A stretch of DNA of 64,000 bases from Pseudalkalibacillus salsuginis (GCF_021646685.1 NZ_JAKJHW010000006.1:62001-126000), one strand, 5' to 3'. Counted from the stretch's first letter, positions 26,827-36,479 are shown. The notes: generated by a model from the letters alone, not told the origin. Translations and numbers: made by a program.

Positions 26827-26969
26827 ATGTGATTTAAAGTACCGTCTACGAATTTATATGGGGAGACGACTGAAGAAGCCGAAGACCAGTCCCCAGTCTA
26901 GCGGAGGGCAATGATTATTTTCCAATAGAATTATCGGATCTTGAACGCAGGAGCCATAACATCGAGTAA
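26827..26969 (+). pseudogene. Possible decayed coding remnant
   Basis: In the gene-free stretch 26577-27073. A good site (AAAGGGGGGAA) is followed by ATG TGA, then an open frame (FKVPSTNLYGETTEEAEDQ) to a TAG near 26895. The adjacent frame continues as GNDYFPIELSDLERRSHNIE to a TAA at 26967. The pieces look like one protein with two lesions. Family not recognised. A long hairpin, 26978-27014, follows; its best T run is on the minus strand. Confidence 0.3.
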
Positions 26970-27073
26970 GAGAGAAAATCTTCCGCCGAATGAGACAGCA
27001 AGATTCGGGAAGATAATTCATAAGTTCACTTCTATACTTAGGTTGAAAATATGAGTTCTTAGGAGTGAATGAA

Positions 27074-27691
27074 ATGCATAATACAATCAACCCGAAAATT
27101 TTATATTTCGGTACACCGGTCGTACTGATCAGCACATTGAATGAAGATAGCTCGCCTAATCTCGCACCGATGTCTTCAGCCTGGTGGATTAATCAATCCG
27201 GCATGCTTGGAATGAGCAAAAAATCCAAAACGGTGGAGAATTTGGAGAGGGAACGGGAATGTGTATTGAATCTTCCGTGTGAAGGTCTGGTGGGTGCAGT
27301 TGACAAACTTGCCCTTCTCACAGGAAAAAACCCAGTTCCTGTTGCAAAAGCGAACATGGGCTATCGATATGAAAAAGATAAATTCGGCATATGTGATTTT
27401 ACTCCAACAAAATCACAAATTGTTAAAGCCCCATTGGTCAAAGAATGTCCGATCCAAATGGAAGCGATCGTGAAAGAAATTCATGCATTTGACTCCCCAC
27501 ATCCGATCGCTGCAATAGAAGTTAAGATTCTGAAAGTCCACATTGAAGAATCACTGTTGATGGAGGGGACCAAAGATCATGTCGACCCGGAAAAGTGGAG
27601 ACCGCTCATCATGAACTTTTGTGAATTTTTCGGTCTTAGCCAGAAGCTGTATCCATCCAGACTCGCAGAACCTTTTTTATCGCGGTACTAA
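27074..27691 (+). CDS. Flavin reductase family protein
   Basis: 205 residues from the ATG at 27074; a GTG at 27065 is in frame, but TTAGGAG is spaced for the ATG. FMN-binding split-barrel domain of the DIM6/NTAB type (TPVVLISTLNEDSSPNLAPM; FAMILY-typical LERERECVLNLP). It probably binds FMN and acts as an oxidoreductase; substrate unknown. Its 3' end overlaps the convergent adaA gene by 15 bp. Confidence 0.78.
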   Translation: MHNTINPKILYFGTPVVLISTLNEDSSPNLAPMSSAWWINQSGMLGMSKKSKTVENLERERECVLNLPCEGLVGAVDKLALLTGKNPVPVAKANMGYRYEKDKFGICDFTPTKSQIVKAPLVKECPIQMEAIVKEIHAFDSPHPIAAIEVKILKVHIEESLLMEGTKDHVDPEKWRPLIMNFCEFFGLSQKLYPSRLAEPFLSRY

Positions 27692-28228
27692 GGCTTGGTG
27701 TTTTCTGAATTCCGAAGGCGTCATGCCCTTTCTTTGTTTAAAAACCTGGGTGAAGGAAGCATAACTCGAAAACCCGACCTGCAAGGAAATGTCAGTGATG
27801 TTCTTATCTGAATTTATTAATAATTCAAGTGCCTTATTGAACCTTATATCCTGAACGTACTCCAGGGGACTGATTCCCTTCAACTGTTTGAATTTCCGTT
27901 GAAAATGGTACGGGCTCGTATAAAAGACCTCTGAAAGTCTCTGCAGGCTGATTACTTCATTGTAGTTGTGATCAATCCAGCTTATCACTTGCTCGATCCA
28001 GTCTTCCTCAGGCAAGCTGCTGTGATCAGGACGACATCTTTTACAAGGTCGAAAATTCCCGGAATACGCTTCTTCTATATCATGAAAAAACCGTACGTTC
28101 GTTTTTTTAGGAACTTTGGATTTGCATGAGGGACGGCAAAAGATCTTCGTCGTCACAACACCATATAAAAAAACGTCATCATATTCCGGGTCATTCGTTA
28201 TCAGGGCTTGCCAATATTCGTTCGTCAT
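27677..28228 (-). CDS. adaA: Methylphosphotriester-DNA methyltransferase / activator AdaA
   Basis: 183 residues. The N-terminal Ada domain has four Cys in the zinc/acceptor pattern (FCRPSC at about 31-36; FRPCKRC at about 59-65). The C-terminal AraC-type domain has two HTHs (ISLQRLSEVFYTSPYHFQR; NITDISLQVGFSSYASFT). It accepts methyl groups from methylphosphotriesters in alkylated DNA and then activates repair genes. No adaB/alkA partner is seen next to it. GAGGTGG precedes the ATG at 28228. 28229-28490 shows no supported gene. Confidence 0.92.
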   Translation of the reverse strand: MTNEYWQALITNDPEYDDVFLYGVVTTKIFCRPSCKSKVPKKTNVRFFHDIEEAYSGNFRPCKRCRPDHSSLPEEDWIEQVISWIDHNYNEVISLQRLSEVFYTSPYHFQRKFKQLKGISPLEYVQDIRFNKALELLINSDKNITDISLQVGFSSYASFTQVFKQRKGMTPSEFRKHQALVPR

Positions 28229-28490
28229 TTAAACCACCTCGTATTTATTATAGTGGATAAATAGTGTTCAAATCGATGGATTAAAATGAGACAGCAAGAA
28301 TTTGATGGCCCTGTTACAAATACGTTCACTCCGGGAGAATTTAGATTCCAACCTCTGGCATATGATCAGCCCTTGATAGCCGATACACTTTGTCGACGAT
28401 ACCTTGCTTCGCCTTAGACAAAAAAGAAGGGTGCCACGCGGATGATAAATCAGTTGATAGAAGGAATATTGATGTGTCCGTTAATTTTTC

Positions 28491-28808
28491 TCAATTAGTA
28501 TATTTCGCTACCATTCCGCTGGCTCCCTCAAAAGCATACCCCTTAGATTGATAGTCAACAAGAAAGGCAAAACCGATGTCGACATCTTCAAGTCCTTCCC
28601 GCTTAAACAGCCCGCACAATCCTATAGGTGTATGAGTTTCTTTTAGCTCAGTCAAGAAAAGTCCAAACCCTTCCCATTCATACATCACACGCGCCCGTTT
28701 CTGATATAAGCCTTGGTGTCATCCAATGTATGGATCCCTTTATCTCTAATATACTTCATCCACCCAGGTTCATTCAGGAGCTTAGTATTAATGTTATAGT
28801 TCAACATT
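28491..28808 (-). pseudogene. GNAT acetyltransferase pseudogene (RimJ/RimL type)
   Basis: On the minus strand, LLNEPGWMKYIRDKG and HTLDDTKAYIRNGRV read from 28808 to a TGA near 28690. The next frame continues at once with YEWEGFGLFLTELKETHTPI, IGLCGLFKRE and EDVDIGFAFLVDYQSKGYA. Together they make the first two thirds of a RimJ/RimL-like acetyltransferase. The extreme N terminus and the C-terminal third are absent, and a frameshift lies near 28688. Confidence 0.65.
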
Positions 28809-28918
28809 TTTTCACATATTTTATCACGAAACTACCTGTTTGTATCCTACAAATAAAATAGTCTTAAACGTGTCAAGGTTTGATTGAAATCGTTATTTAA
28901 CAAGGAGTGCAGAATAAA

Positions 28919-29497
28919 ATGTTACCGATCGAACGACAACAACTGATTTTAACGTGGTTAGAACAAGTTGAGACATTGCGTGTTTCGGATATTAGTAAAA
29001 GATTAGAAGTGTCCGAAATGACGGTTTACCGAGATTTAAAACCTTTAATAGATCAGCAGAAAGTATTGAAAACATCTAATGGAGTTACCCTAATCCCAAA
29101 AATCAATGCATCTTTTAATCATTGTTCTTATTGTTATAAAGCTTCAAATACAAGACTGTCTGTTCAACTGATTAAAAAGAATCAACAAGTAGAGCAAGCT
29201 TGTTGTCCGCATTGTGGGCTTCTTCGATTTCAAGATATAGGGGATGACGTCTCGCAAATTATTTGCCATGATTTTTTGAAAGACACAACGATAAGTGCTA
29301 AGATGGCAAACTTTCTTTTGAATGCTGATATAAATTTGAATTGTTGCCAACCACAAGTGATTGCTTTTGAATCTATTAAACAAATTAAGCAGTTCCAAAT
29401 GGGATTTGGTGGAGAAATATATAATTTTGAAGAAGCAATTCAAGCTATAACAGCAGAAATGAATGGAAAAGGTTGCGACCACAAAAGTAAGGAGTGA
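28919..29497 (+). CDS. DeoR-type HTH regulator with Cys-rich NosL-like domain
   Basis: 192 residues from the ATG at 28919 (MLPIERQQLILTWLEQ); AAGGAG lies 11 bases upstream. The first ~60 residues are a DeoR-type winged helix (VSDISKRLEVSEMTVYRDL). The rest has Cys pairs at about 69/72 (CSYC), 95/96/99 (CCPHC), 116 and 142/143, and ends FGGEIYNFEEAIQAI, as in the copper chaperone NosL. It is likely a metal-sensing regulator, perhaps for copper. The stop overlaps the region before the next (broken) gene, so they were one operon. Confidence 0.7.
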   Translation: MLPIERQQLILTWLEQVETLRVSDISKRLEVSEMTVYRDLKPLIDQQKVLKTSNGVTLIPKINASFNHCSYCYKASNTRLSVQLIKKNQQVEQACCPHCGLLRFQDIGDDVSQIICHDFLKDTTISAKMANFLLNADINLNCCQPQVIAFESIKQIKQFQMGFGGEIYNFEEAIQAITAEMNGKGCDHKSKE

Positions 29498-29502
29498 AAA
29501 GA

Positions 29503-30120
29503 GTGGCATCTGTAAAAGCAGAAACAACAAACCATACGCCAAAAGAATTAATTGAAACAAATAAAAAAACCGCCTTATATAAAACAGTATGGAGATGGCA
29601 TTTTTATGCTGGAATTATTATTGCACCGTTTCTAATTATTCTTGCTGTTACTGGATCCATCTATTTATTTAAGCCACAGATTGAACAAGTGCTTTATCAA
29701 GAATTTTACGAGGTTAACCCACAATGAGATAAAATACCAGCATCCCAGCAGATTGAGGAAGTGAGGAAGCTATACCCGGATGCACAGGTTACAAAATATC
29801 GTCCTGGAGAAAATGCTACCCGTTCGAGTGAAGTAAGTATAACTTCTAATAATGAATCTCTTACTGTTTTTAAAGATCCTTATACAGGTAGGTTTCTTGG
29901 AGAATTAAATACTGCTGTGAAAGAAGGTAACGGAACGTATAGTATAAGTAAAAGCTTTGACAGGGATGGTTTATATTATATAAAAGTGCATGCAAGTAAC
30001 GATGGTTCAATGATTATGCCTCAAAAACAATTTATTGTGGGGGAGCTTTCTAAAAGCGAGTTAGAATTCTTGCAAAAAGGTTTGCAAAAACAAAATGAAA
30101 ATCATGAACATCATCATTAA
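29503..30120 (+). pseudogene. Broken PepSY-TM gene fused to a YtkA/FixH-like 3' end
   Basis: One frame from GTG 29503 with an in-frame TGA at 29725-29727. The first part (YKTVWRWHFYAGIIIAPFL, one membrane helix, then a PepSY segment VFKDPYTGRFLGELN) is the start of a PepSY-associated membrane protein, normally ~450 residues. From about 29915 the sequence turns into GTYSISKSFDRDGLYYIKV and a His-rich end, which looks like the C terminus of a YtkA/FixH-like protein. A deletion seems to have joined two adjacent genes. Confidence 0.65.
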
Positions 30121-30258
30121 ATTTATCTGTATCAGCCCCTTTTTATGAATATTTGTTTAGGGTTGGCAAGAATTGACCACCAAAATTTTAACATTGGTGA
30201 GTCTGAGTTTGTTAAAGATCCGGAAAGTTGCAGCTATGGTGCATGAATAACAGCTGTT

Positions 30259-30298
30259 AGAAAACCTTCCTGCCTTATTCGGCTGGAAGGTTTTCTTA
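30259..30298 (+). terminator. Terminator after the PepSY remnant
   Basis: AGAAAACCTTCC pairs with GGAAGGTTTTCT, with extra GCC/GGC pairing near the loop. Confidence 0.8.
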
Positions 30299-30299
30299 A

Positions 30300-30500
30300 A
30301 AAAATAAAAATTTAAGTTGCGGTAAGAATGTCTTAACTCCAACGCCCAACCACTTGGATCACTTCATTCCTCCTGGGGCGGAAACACATTGATTCAGGTC
30401 GAAGGATTTACCCACGCAGAACCGAACTTTGTTTGGTTCGAGCCTCCTCGTCGGACTTCCAGTGACCTGCGTGGTTGACCAGGGAAATTCCGCTTTTCAT
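30300..30500. repeat. Family A intergenic repeat, full copy
   Basis: Same landmarks as the 5175 copy: AACGCCCAACCACTTGGATC, CACGCAGAACCGAACTTTGT, CCTCGTCGGACTTCCAGTG, and a TTCCGCTTTTC end. Confidence 0.85.
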
Positions 30501-30504
30501 ATTT

Positions 30505-31197
30505 TCATTCTTCCTTTTCGGTTTGTACTTTCTTCCGGCGTTTTAAATGCTTTTCAACGAGATAAAGACCGAACATCAATAGGACTAAACCGTTCCCAAT
30601 GAATTGAAACACAAGCTGGTACGACGTCTGGAATTTGAAAAAGATCAGCACGGCGACATAAAAGACAATGAATGGCACAAAAATCAACCGTTTCATGCTT
30701 TTCTTCTCAATAGCAAAGAAATTTTTCAAACGTTCATATAAAAGTACGACAACTGCCCAATAAAATAATGAATAGGATAAGTTCAAAGAACCACCAGTCT
30801 GTTGGACGAATAAAGTCGAGAAGATCAGGTGTATCCCCAACAAGGTCAGGATAACCATGAAATAAATACAAATGTATAAGATCATCCGGATCATGAACAA
30901 ATTCGGAAGTTGATCAAATAGCAGACGTTCCTTTTGCCATAACCGAAGCTTGGCATAAAGGAACATAAAGACGATCGTACCGGCAATAATACTGAAAATA
31001 TAAGAAGACTCTAAATCATATAAGTAGAGACTGGCTATTGAATCGATTGTCAAATCTGAAAAGAACAGTCTCTTGAAGAAGACGATCAGATATACTATTC
31101 CGTATCCAATGAAGAAAATAGAAGCAAATTTGAACCATTGTGGCCCGTGCGAGTCTTGCTTATTTAATTTCTTTCTCTCCTGACGTAATGAAGTCAT
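30505..31197 (-). CDS. Multi-pass membrane protein, unknown
   Basis: 230 residues from the ATG at 31197 (MTSLRQERKKLNK), which has GTGAGGA 8 bases upstream; the frame is open to a TTG at 31227. About six hydrophobic segments lie between a basic N-terminal and a basic C-terminal tail (KHLKRRKKVQTEKEE). I do not recognise the family. The upstream gap (31198-31570) holds no gene; TTGATT near 31484 with GATAAG 17 bases later is a weak candidate promoter for hemE. Confidence 0.6.
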   Translation of the reverse strand: MTSLRQERKKLNKQDSHGPQWFKFASIFFIGYGIVYLIVFFKRLFFSDLTIDSIASLYLYDLESSYIFSIIAGTIVFMFLYAKLRLWQKERLLFDQLPNLFMIRMILYICIYFMVILTLLGIHLIFSTLFVQQTGGSLNLSYSLFYWAVVVLLYERLKNFFAIEKKSMKRLIFVPFIVFYVAVLIFFKFQTSYQLVFQFIGNGLVLLMFGLYLVEKHLKRRKKVQTEKEE

Positions 31198-31570
31198 CTC
31201 AGGATTCCTCACTTTCAACCATTCCAAATTGCGAAAAGAATTTTACGTTATAGGACTGTTTGTTAATTTACTGTAACGCGGGCTGACTGAACAAACGAGT
31301 CGACTTGCATGTAAGAGCTTTAAGAGGAACAGGAGCCGATGTGAAAAAGTTTTGCGTTCAAAGTATACCCAATAACATCAATTACAAAACAGCGCGGTAT
31401 TTTACGGCTAATTTATGACAGTTCGCATGGGATAGTATACAACGATTCACAGAACAAGTATAGTAATAATGGCTATAATATGACATTGATTTTAATTTAT
31501 TTTAAAATGATAAGTACGAAAACAATGTAACGGGGAAGCAGTAGACGTTGCTGATGAAAGGTGATTGATC

Positions 31571-32602
31571 ATGACAAAAGTATTTAACGACCAGTTTTTG
31601 AAAGCATGCAGGGGAGAAGAGGTTTCTCATGTGCCGGTCTGGTACATGAGGCAAGCGGGACGCTCTCAGCCGGAGTACCGTAAAATCAAGGAAGAATATT
31701 CTCTTTTTGAAATTACACATCGACCTGAATTATGTGCGGAAGTGACACGTTTGCCTGTTGAGCAATACGACGTCGATGCTGCAATTTTATATAAGGATAT
31801 CATGACGCCATTGCCTGCAATCGGCGTTGATGTAGAAATCAAATCGGGAATTGGCCCAGTCATCGACAATCCAGTCCGGTCTATGGCTGATGTGGAACGT
31901 CTAGGGGAAATAGATCCTGAACAGGATGTCCCGTATATATTGGATACGATCAAATTACTTCGGGAACAACTATCGGTACCACTGATCAGCTTCGGTGGAG
32001 CACCATTTACACTTGCAAGCTATATGATCGAAGGCGGTCCATCAAGAAACTATTATAAGACAAAAGCATTCATGTATTCGGAGCCCGAAGCATGGTTCAA
32101 GCTGATGGACAAGCTTGGCGAGACGACGATCCGTTACGTGAAGTCCCAAATCCACGCTGGAGCTCAGGCTATCCAGATTTTCGATTCATGGGTCGGTACA
32201 CTGAATGTTGCTGATTATCGTACGTACATCAAACCGGTGATGGAAAAAATCTTCACTGAACTTAGAGAGGAAAATGTTCCGCTCATCATGTTCGGTGTCG
32301 GAGCAAGCCATCTGGCGAAGGATTGGAATGACCTTCCGTTGGATGTGGTCGGGCTTGATTGGAGATTGCCGGTAAAAGAAGCAAGAGAACGCGGAATCAA
32401 CAAAACCGTCCAGGGGAATTTAGAACCGGCGTTGCTGTTAGCCCCTTGGGAAGTGATCAAAGAACGGACGAAAGAAATCCTTGACCAGGGGACTGAGTCT
32501 TCCAAATTTATTTTCAATCTTGGCCACGGAGTTTTCCCAGATGTGAATCCAGATACATTAAAAAGACTTACAGCATTTGTTCATGAATATACTTCGAAAT
32601 AA
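31571..32602 (+). CDS. hemE: Uroporphyrinogen decarboxylase HemE
   Basis: 343 residues from the ATG at 31571, preceded by GAAAGGTG. The signature [17 protein letters not shown] (about 23-39) and the second family motif near [16 protein letters not shown] are present. It removes four carboxyl groups from uroporphyrinogen III to give coproporphyrinogen III in haem synthesis. First gene of hemEHY; hemH begins 13 bp after it. Confidence 0.96.
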   Translation: MTKVFNDQFLKACRGEEVSHVPVWYMRQAGRSQPEYRKIKEEYSLFEITHRPELCAEVTRLPVEQYDVDAAILYKDIMTPLPAIGVDVEIKSGIGPVIDNPVRSMADVERLGEIDPEQDVPYILDTIKLLREQLSVPLISFGGAPFTLASYMIEGGPSRNYYKTKAFMYSEPEAWFKLMDKLGETTIRYVKSQIHAGAQAIQIFDSWVGTLNVADYRTYIKPVMEKIFTELREENVPLIMFGVGASHLAKDWNDLPLDVVGLDWRLPVKEARERGINKTVQGNLEPALLLAPWEVIKERTKEILDQGTESSKFIFNLGHGVFPDVNPDTLKRLTAFVHEYTSK

Positions 32603-32615
32603 TGGGGTGAATGTA

Positions 32616-33557
32616 TTGACGAAACAAAAAGTAGGGGTTCTTGTCATGGCCTATGGTACACCAAGAAGTCCTGAGGAAATCGAACCATACTACACACATA
32701 TCCGAAGAGGGAAGAAGCCGCCCCAAGAAGACCTTCAGGATTTGATTGATCGTTACGAAGCGATCGGAGGAGTTTCTCCGCTTGCTAAAATAACGAATGA
32801 ACAGAAACAGCAGTTAGAAGACCAATTGAATGAAATGCATGAAGATATCGAATTCAAGGCGTATTTAGGATTGAAGCATATCGATCCATTTGTGGAAGAT
32901 GCGGTTCAATCCATGAAAAGGGATGGCATTGAGGAAGCAATCAGTATCGTTCTTGCACCGCACTATTCGACGTTCTCCGTTAAATCATATAATGGCCGTG
33001 CGATCGAAGAGTCCGAGCGGATTGGCGGCCCGAAAATCTATCCTATGGATGCTTGGTACGATGAACCAGGCTATATCACCTATTGGGCAGATCGAATCAA
33101 AGAAACGCTTAAGCAAATTCCTGAAGAAAGCCATGACCGTACGATCACCATTTTTTCAGCGCACAGCTTGCCGCAGCGGATCACGCAAATGGGTGACCCG
33201 TATCCTGATCAATTACAAGAGACAGCCGATTTGATCGCTAAACAAGCTGGGCTCAAGCATTACACGATCGGCTGGCAAAGTGCAGGGAATACACCGGAAC
33301 CTTGGATTGGACCAGATGTTCAAGACCTTACACAGGATTTATACGAGCAAGAAGGGTATGAGCACTTCATCTATTGTCCTGTCGGTTTCGTCGCTGAACA
33401 CTTGGAGGTTCTCTACGACAATGATTATGAATGTAAAGTAGTCACTGATAAGTTGGGTGCTTACTATTATCGGCCGGAGATGCCGAATGCAAAGCCAGAA
33501 TTCATCCGAACGTTAGCTAGAGTTGTGACGAACAAGCTGGAAAGCCGGGATCAGTAA
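32616..33557 (+). CDS. hemH: Coproporphyrin ferrochelatase HemH
   Basis: 313 residues from a TTG at 32616, with GGGGTG 6 bases upstream; the frame is open into hemE, but homology starts at [14 protein letters not shown]. The catalytic His lies in [10 protein letters not shown] (about 185) and the metal-site Glu in [15 protein letters not shown] (about 263). In Firmicutes the enzyme inserts iron into coproporphyrin III. It overlaps hemY by one base (TAATG). Confidence 0.95.
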   Translation: MTKQKVGVLVMAYGTPRSPEEIEPYYTHIRRGKKPPQEDLQDLIDRYEAIGGVSPLAKITNEQKQQLEDQLNEMHEDIEFKAYLGLKHIDPFVEDAVQSMKRDGIEEAISIVLAPHYSTFSVKSYNGRAIEESERIGGPKIYPMDAWYDEPGYITYWADRIKETLKQIPEESHDRTITIFSAHSLPQRITQMGDPYPDQLQETADLIAKQAGLKHYTIGWQSAGNTPEPWIGPDVQDLTQDLYEQEGYEHFIYCPVGFVAEHLEVLYDNDYECKVVTDKLGAYYYRPEMPNAKPEFIRTLARVVTNKLESRDQ

Positions 33558-34942
33558 TGAAACATGTTGTTATTGTCGGTGGGGGGATTACGGGTCTTTC
33601 TGCCGCTTTTTCTTTGCAAAACCAAATAGATGACAAGCAACTCCCAATCAAGGTAACACTTATTGAAGCTGAAAGCCGCTTAGGCGGGAAAATCCAAACG
33701 GAGTATCATGATGACTTTGTGATTGAACGTGGCCCCGATTCCTATTTAGGCCGCAAGAAAGCGATGACGAACCTCATTGAGAAGCTCGGAATCGATCATG
33801 ATCTTGTGAACAACCATGCAGGACAGGCCTTCATCCTTCATGGCACGAAGCTATACCCGATGCCAGAAGGGGCAGTAATGGGTGTTCCGACTGAGATCAG
33901 TCCATTTTTATCAAGCGGATTATTCTCTTTGAAAGGAAAAGCACGGGCAGGTCTTGATCTCATTTTACCGAAAACTCAGTTTAAAGGGGACCAGTCTGTC
34001 GGCGGTTTTTTCAAGAGAAGGCTTGGTGATGAAGTAGTCGACAACTTGATTGAACCGTTACTGTCCGGAGTTTATGCGGGAAATATCGATAAAATCAGTT
34101 TGGAATCGACCTTCCCGCAGTTTCAGGACATTGAATCTAGATACCGCAGTTTAATATTAGGAATGAAGCACACAAAGGCGAAGAAGCGTGAGAAATCTTC
34201 CAAGGGTCCCTTTTTAACGTTGAAAAAAGGATTGTCTTCGTTGGTTGGGGCATTGGAAGACTACTTAAATGGAAAAATTGAATGGAAAATGGAAACAGCA
34301 GTCGAAAAATTGTACCGATCAAATAGCAGGTACACATTGCAATTATCTGATGGTACAAGTGTAGAGGCAGATAAAGTTATCGTTACAGTACCGGGGAGGA
34401 AAGCGGCTGCCTTTTTCGACCAGGAGACCAAAGGATTGATTGGTGAAGTCCCAGCTACTTCCGTTGCTACGATCGCTATGGCTTTTCTAGATTCAGCAAT
34501 TCCCGAATCAATCAATGGAACAGGCTTTGTCGTCTCTAAGAAATCCCCTTTTACAATCACTGCATGTACTTGGACCAATCAGAAATGGCCGCATACTACA
34601 CCTGAAGGCTATGTCTTGTTACGGTGTTATGTGGGCAGGGAGCATGATCAGGAAATCGTGGGAGAATCAGATGAGACCATCCTGTCCAACGTTTTAGCGG
34701 ATCTGCATAAAATCATGAGTATCGATGCAAAACCTGAATTTTTCTACATCACGCGGTGGAAGAAAGCAATGCCACAATATCTTGTAGGACATCGGGAAAG
34801 GAAAAATCGCTTACATGAAAGATTGGAAACACACTATCCAGGCATACAGCTGATTGGGGCATCCCTTGACGGTATCGGACTGCCTGATTGTGTGGTGGCT
34901 GGAGAAAATGCAGCTGATCATGTTATCAAGTCATTAACCTAA
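33557..34942 (+). CDS. hemY: Coproporphyrinogen III oxidase HemY (CgoX)
   Basis: 461 residues. FAD-binding dinucleotide fold at the start (VGGGITGLSAAFSL), then GGKIQTEYHDDFVIERGPDS, and a C-terminal FAD contact (GIGLPDCVVAGENAA). It oxidises coproporphyrinogen III to coproporphyrin III with oxygen, the step before HemH. Last gene of the hem operon, translationally coupled to hemH. Confidence 0.94.
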   Translation: MKHVVIVGGGITGLSAAFSLQNQIDDKQLPIKVTLIEAESRLGGKIQTEYHDDFVIERGPDSYLGRKKAMTNLIEKLGIDHDLVNNHAGQAFILHGTKLYPMPEGAVMGVPTEISPFLSSGLFSLKGKARAGLDLILPKTQFKGDQSVGGFFKRRLGDEVVDNLIEPLLSGVYAGNIDKISLESTFPQFQDIESRYRSLILGMKHTKAKKREKSSKGPFLTLKKGLSSLVGALEDYLNGKIEWKMETAVEKLYRSNSRYTLQLSDGTSVEADKVIVTVPGRKAAAFFDQETKGLIGEVPATSVATIAMAFLDSAIPESINGTGFVVSKKSPFTITACTWTNQKWPHTTPEGYVLLRCYVGREHDQEIVGESDETILSNVLADLHKIMSIDAKPEFFYITRWKKAMPQYLVGHRERKNRLHERLETHYPGIQLIGASLDGIGLPDCVVAGENAADHVIKSLT

Positions 34943-35001
34943 AATAGTAGAGTAGGTGAAAATTAGTCTGTCACATAGGTGTCCGGCTTTAACGTTTCTA
35001 A

Positions 35002-35040
35002 CAACATTTTAAGAAAAGGCGGTTTGGATGTAAAATGTTG
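35002..35040 (+). terminator. Inverted repeat after hemEHY
   Basis: CAACATTTTA pairs with TAAAATGTTG across a 19-base loop. No T run follows directly, though CCCCTTTTTT occurs 40 bases later after GTTGG/CCAAC. Probable weak termination region. Confidence 0.45.
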
Positions 35041-35191
35041 TGTTGGTGGCGTTTGACACGATTGATTTGAGCCAACCCCTTTTTTATTTGATGAGAACAA
35101 TGAGGAACTCCAAAGTTTCCTTTAAGAAGTAAAAGTTGTCTGCTATAATGGCAAGAAGCACGATGAAACGACTTAAATAGAGGTAAACTGG

Positions 35192-36451
35192 ATGGCTGAA
35201 ATAATTAAACCGATCTTTGTAAACATTTCAATAATCGTTTCATTAACCTTCATTGCAAATCAGATATATCCTTTCAATGCAAAAGTTGGTATCTCACTGA
35301 AGCAAAAGTTGTTTTTTGGTGTGATCAGCTCCTTAGCTGCAATTGGGTGCATGTATTACCCGATCGATGGCTTCAGAACAACCGTATTCGATCTACGGAC
35401 AGTTCCCTTGATCGTTGTCACACTTTATGCGGGGCTGATTCCGGGTTTAATGTGCAGTTTAGTGATCATATTCACTCGTTTAAGTATTGGTGGTGAATAT
35501 GCATGGGTTGGCGTTCTGATTACAGTGGTTGCTTTAGTGATCGGTTTCGCCTATTCACGTATGTTCAATGAAGCTCTTAAGAAATGGAAGCCAGGGTTGG
35601 TCGCTGGATTTTTATTTTTTCTTCTCTACATACTCATTCTGCATATCCATGTAGACTTTTTACCTGTTCGATTTTATTTCATCTATTTCTTCTCTTTCTA
35701 TACACTTTACTTTCTGTTGATCCTTTTAATCGACCGGTTGATAAGAATAAATTTACAATTGGAAGAGACGATCTATTTGGGGAAGCTTTCAGTATTGGGA
35801 CAGATGGCCGCTTCTATTGCACATGAAATCAGGAATCCTCTTACGACTGTTAGGGGTATGATCCAGTTTCTATCCCGCCATACGAAAGACGATCAGTTGA
35901 AACAACATGCACCCCTGATCATTGATGAACTGGATCGAAGCAATAAGATCATCTCTGACTATCTTTCTTTAGTAAAACCCAGTGAAATGAAGTTGCAGAC
36001 TGTCGACTTGAATGAAATAGTGGAAGACATCACACATTTATTATCCCCACTTGCAGTCTTTAATAGCGTGGTCATAAAACCAGAACTCTCCAAATCTCAT
36101 TTAGTAAAAGTAGATGAGCACCAGTTGAAACAGTGTTTGATTAACCTGATAAAAAACGGGATAGAAGCGATCGAGGGTAACGGAACCATTTATATAAGGG
36201 ATGAAGTGAATGTGGCTGATGCCGTAGATCTCGTCATTGAAGATACGGGAAAAGGAATGACAAAGGAAGAAGTTCAAAAGATAGGACTACCATTCTATAC
36301 TACAAAAACAAAAGGCACAGGTCTGGGGACGATGATCACATTTCGGCTGATCAAAAATATGAAGGGATCCATTTATTATACTAGCACACGGGATAAAGGT
36401 ACATCTGTAATTGTGAGACTCCCTGTTTCCACAAATGAAGAAGAGGAATGA
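35192..36451 (+). CDS. kinB: KinB-like sporulation sensor histidine kinase
   Basis: 419 residues (KinB is ~428). Six hydrophobic segments fill the first ~185 residues with almost no extracellular loop. The H-box is SIAHEIRNPLTTVRGMIQFL (phosphoacceptor His about 214), the type seen in phosphorelay kinases that act on Spo0F. N-box (LINLIKNGIEAIEG), G1 (EDTGKGM) and G2 (GTGLGTMITF) follow. The call as KinB rests on topology and H-box, so another Kin-type kinase is possible. GAGGT precedes the ATG. Confidence 0.72.
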   Translation: MAEIIKPIFVNISIIVSLTFIANQIYPFNAKVGISLKQKLFFGVISSLAAIGCMYYPIDGFRTTVFDLRTVPLIVVTLYAGLIPGLMCSLVIIFTRLSIGGEYAWVGVLITVVALVIGFAYSRMFNEALKKWKPGLVAGFLFFLLYILILHIHVDFLPVRFYFIYFFSFYTLYFLLILLIDRLIRINLQLEETIYLGKLSVLGQMAASIAHEIRNPLTTVRGMIQFLSRHTKDDQLKQHAPLIIDELDRSNKIISDYLSLVKPSEMKLQTVDLNEIVEDITHLLSPLAVFNSVVIKPELSKSHLVKVDEHQLKQCLINLIKNGIEAIEGNGTIYIRDEVNVADAVDLVIEDTGKGMTKEEVQKIGLPFYTTKTKGTGLGTMITFRLIKNMKGSIYYTSTRDKGTSVIVRLPVSTNEEEE

Positions 36452-36474
36452 CGGGCTGTGAAAGCTCGTTTTTT
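36451..36474 (+). terminator. Terminator after the KinB-like gene
   Basis: ACGGGCT pairs with AGCTCGT, followed by T6. The stem begins at the last base of the stop codon. Confidence 0.8.
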
Positions 36475-36479
36475 ATATG

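Noticed and set aside
28288-28420. Plus-strand 43-codon frame starting MRQQEFDGPVTN
   Set aside because: No ribosome site and no family recognised. A 15-base match to 26983 (AATGAGACAGCAAGA) is too short to interpret.
31480-31525. PerR/Fur-type box before hemE
   Set aside because: An AT-rich imperfect palindrome exists, but it does not fit the consensus well enough to claim.
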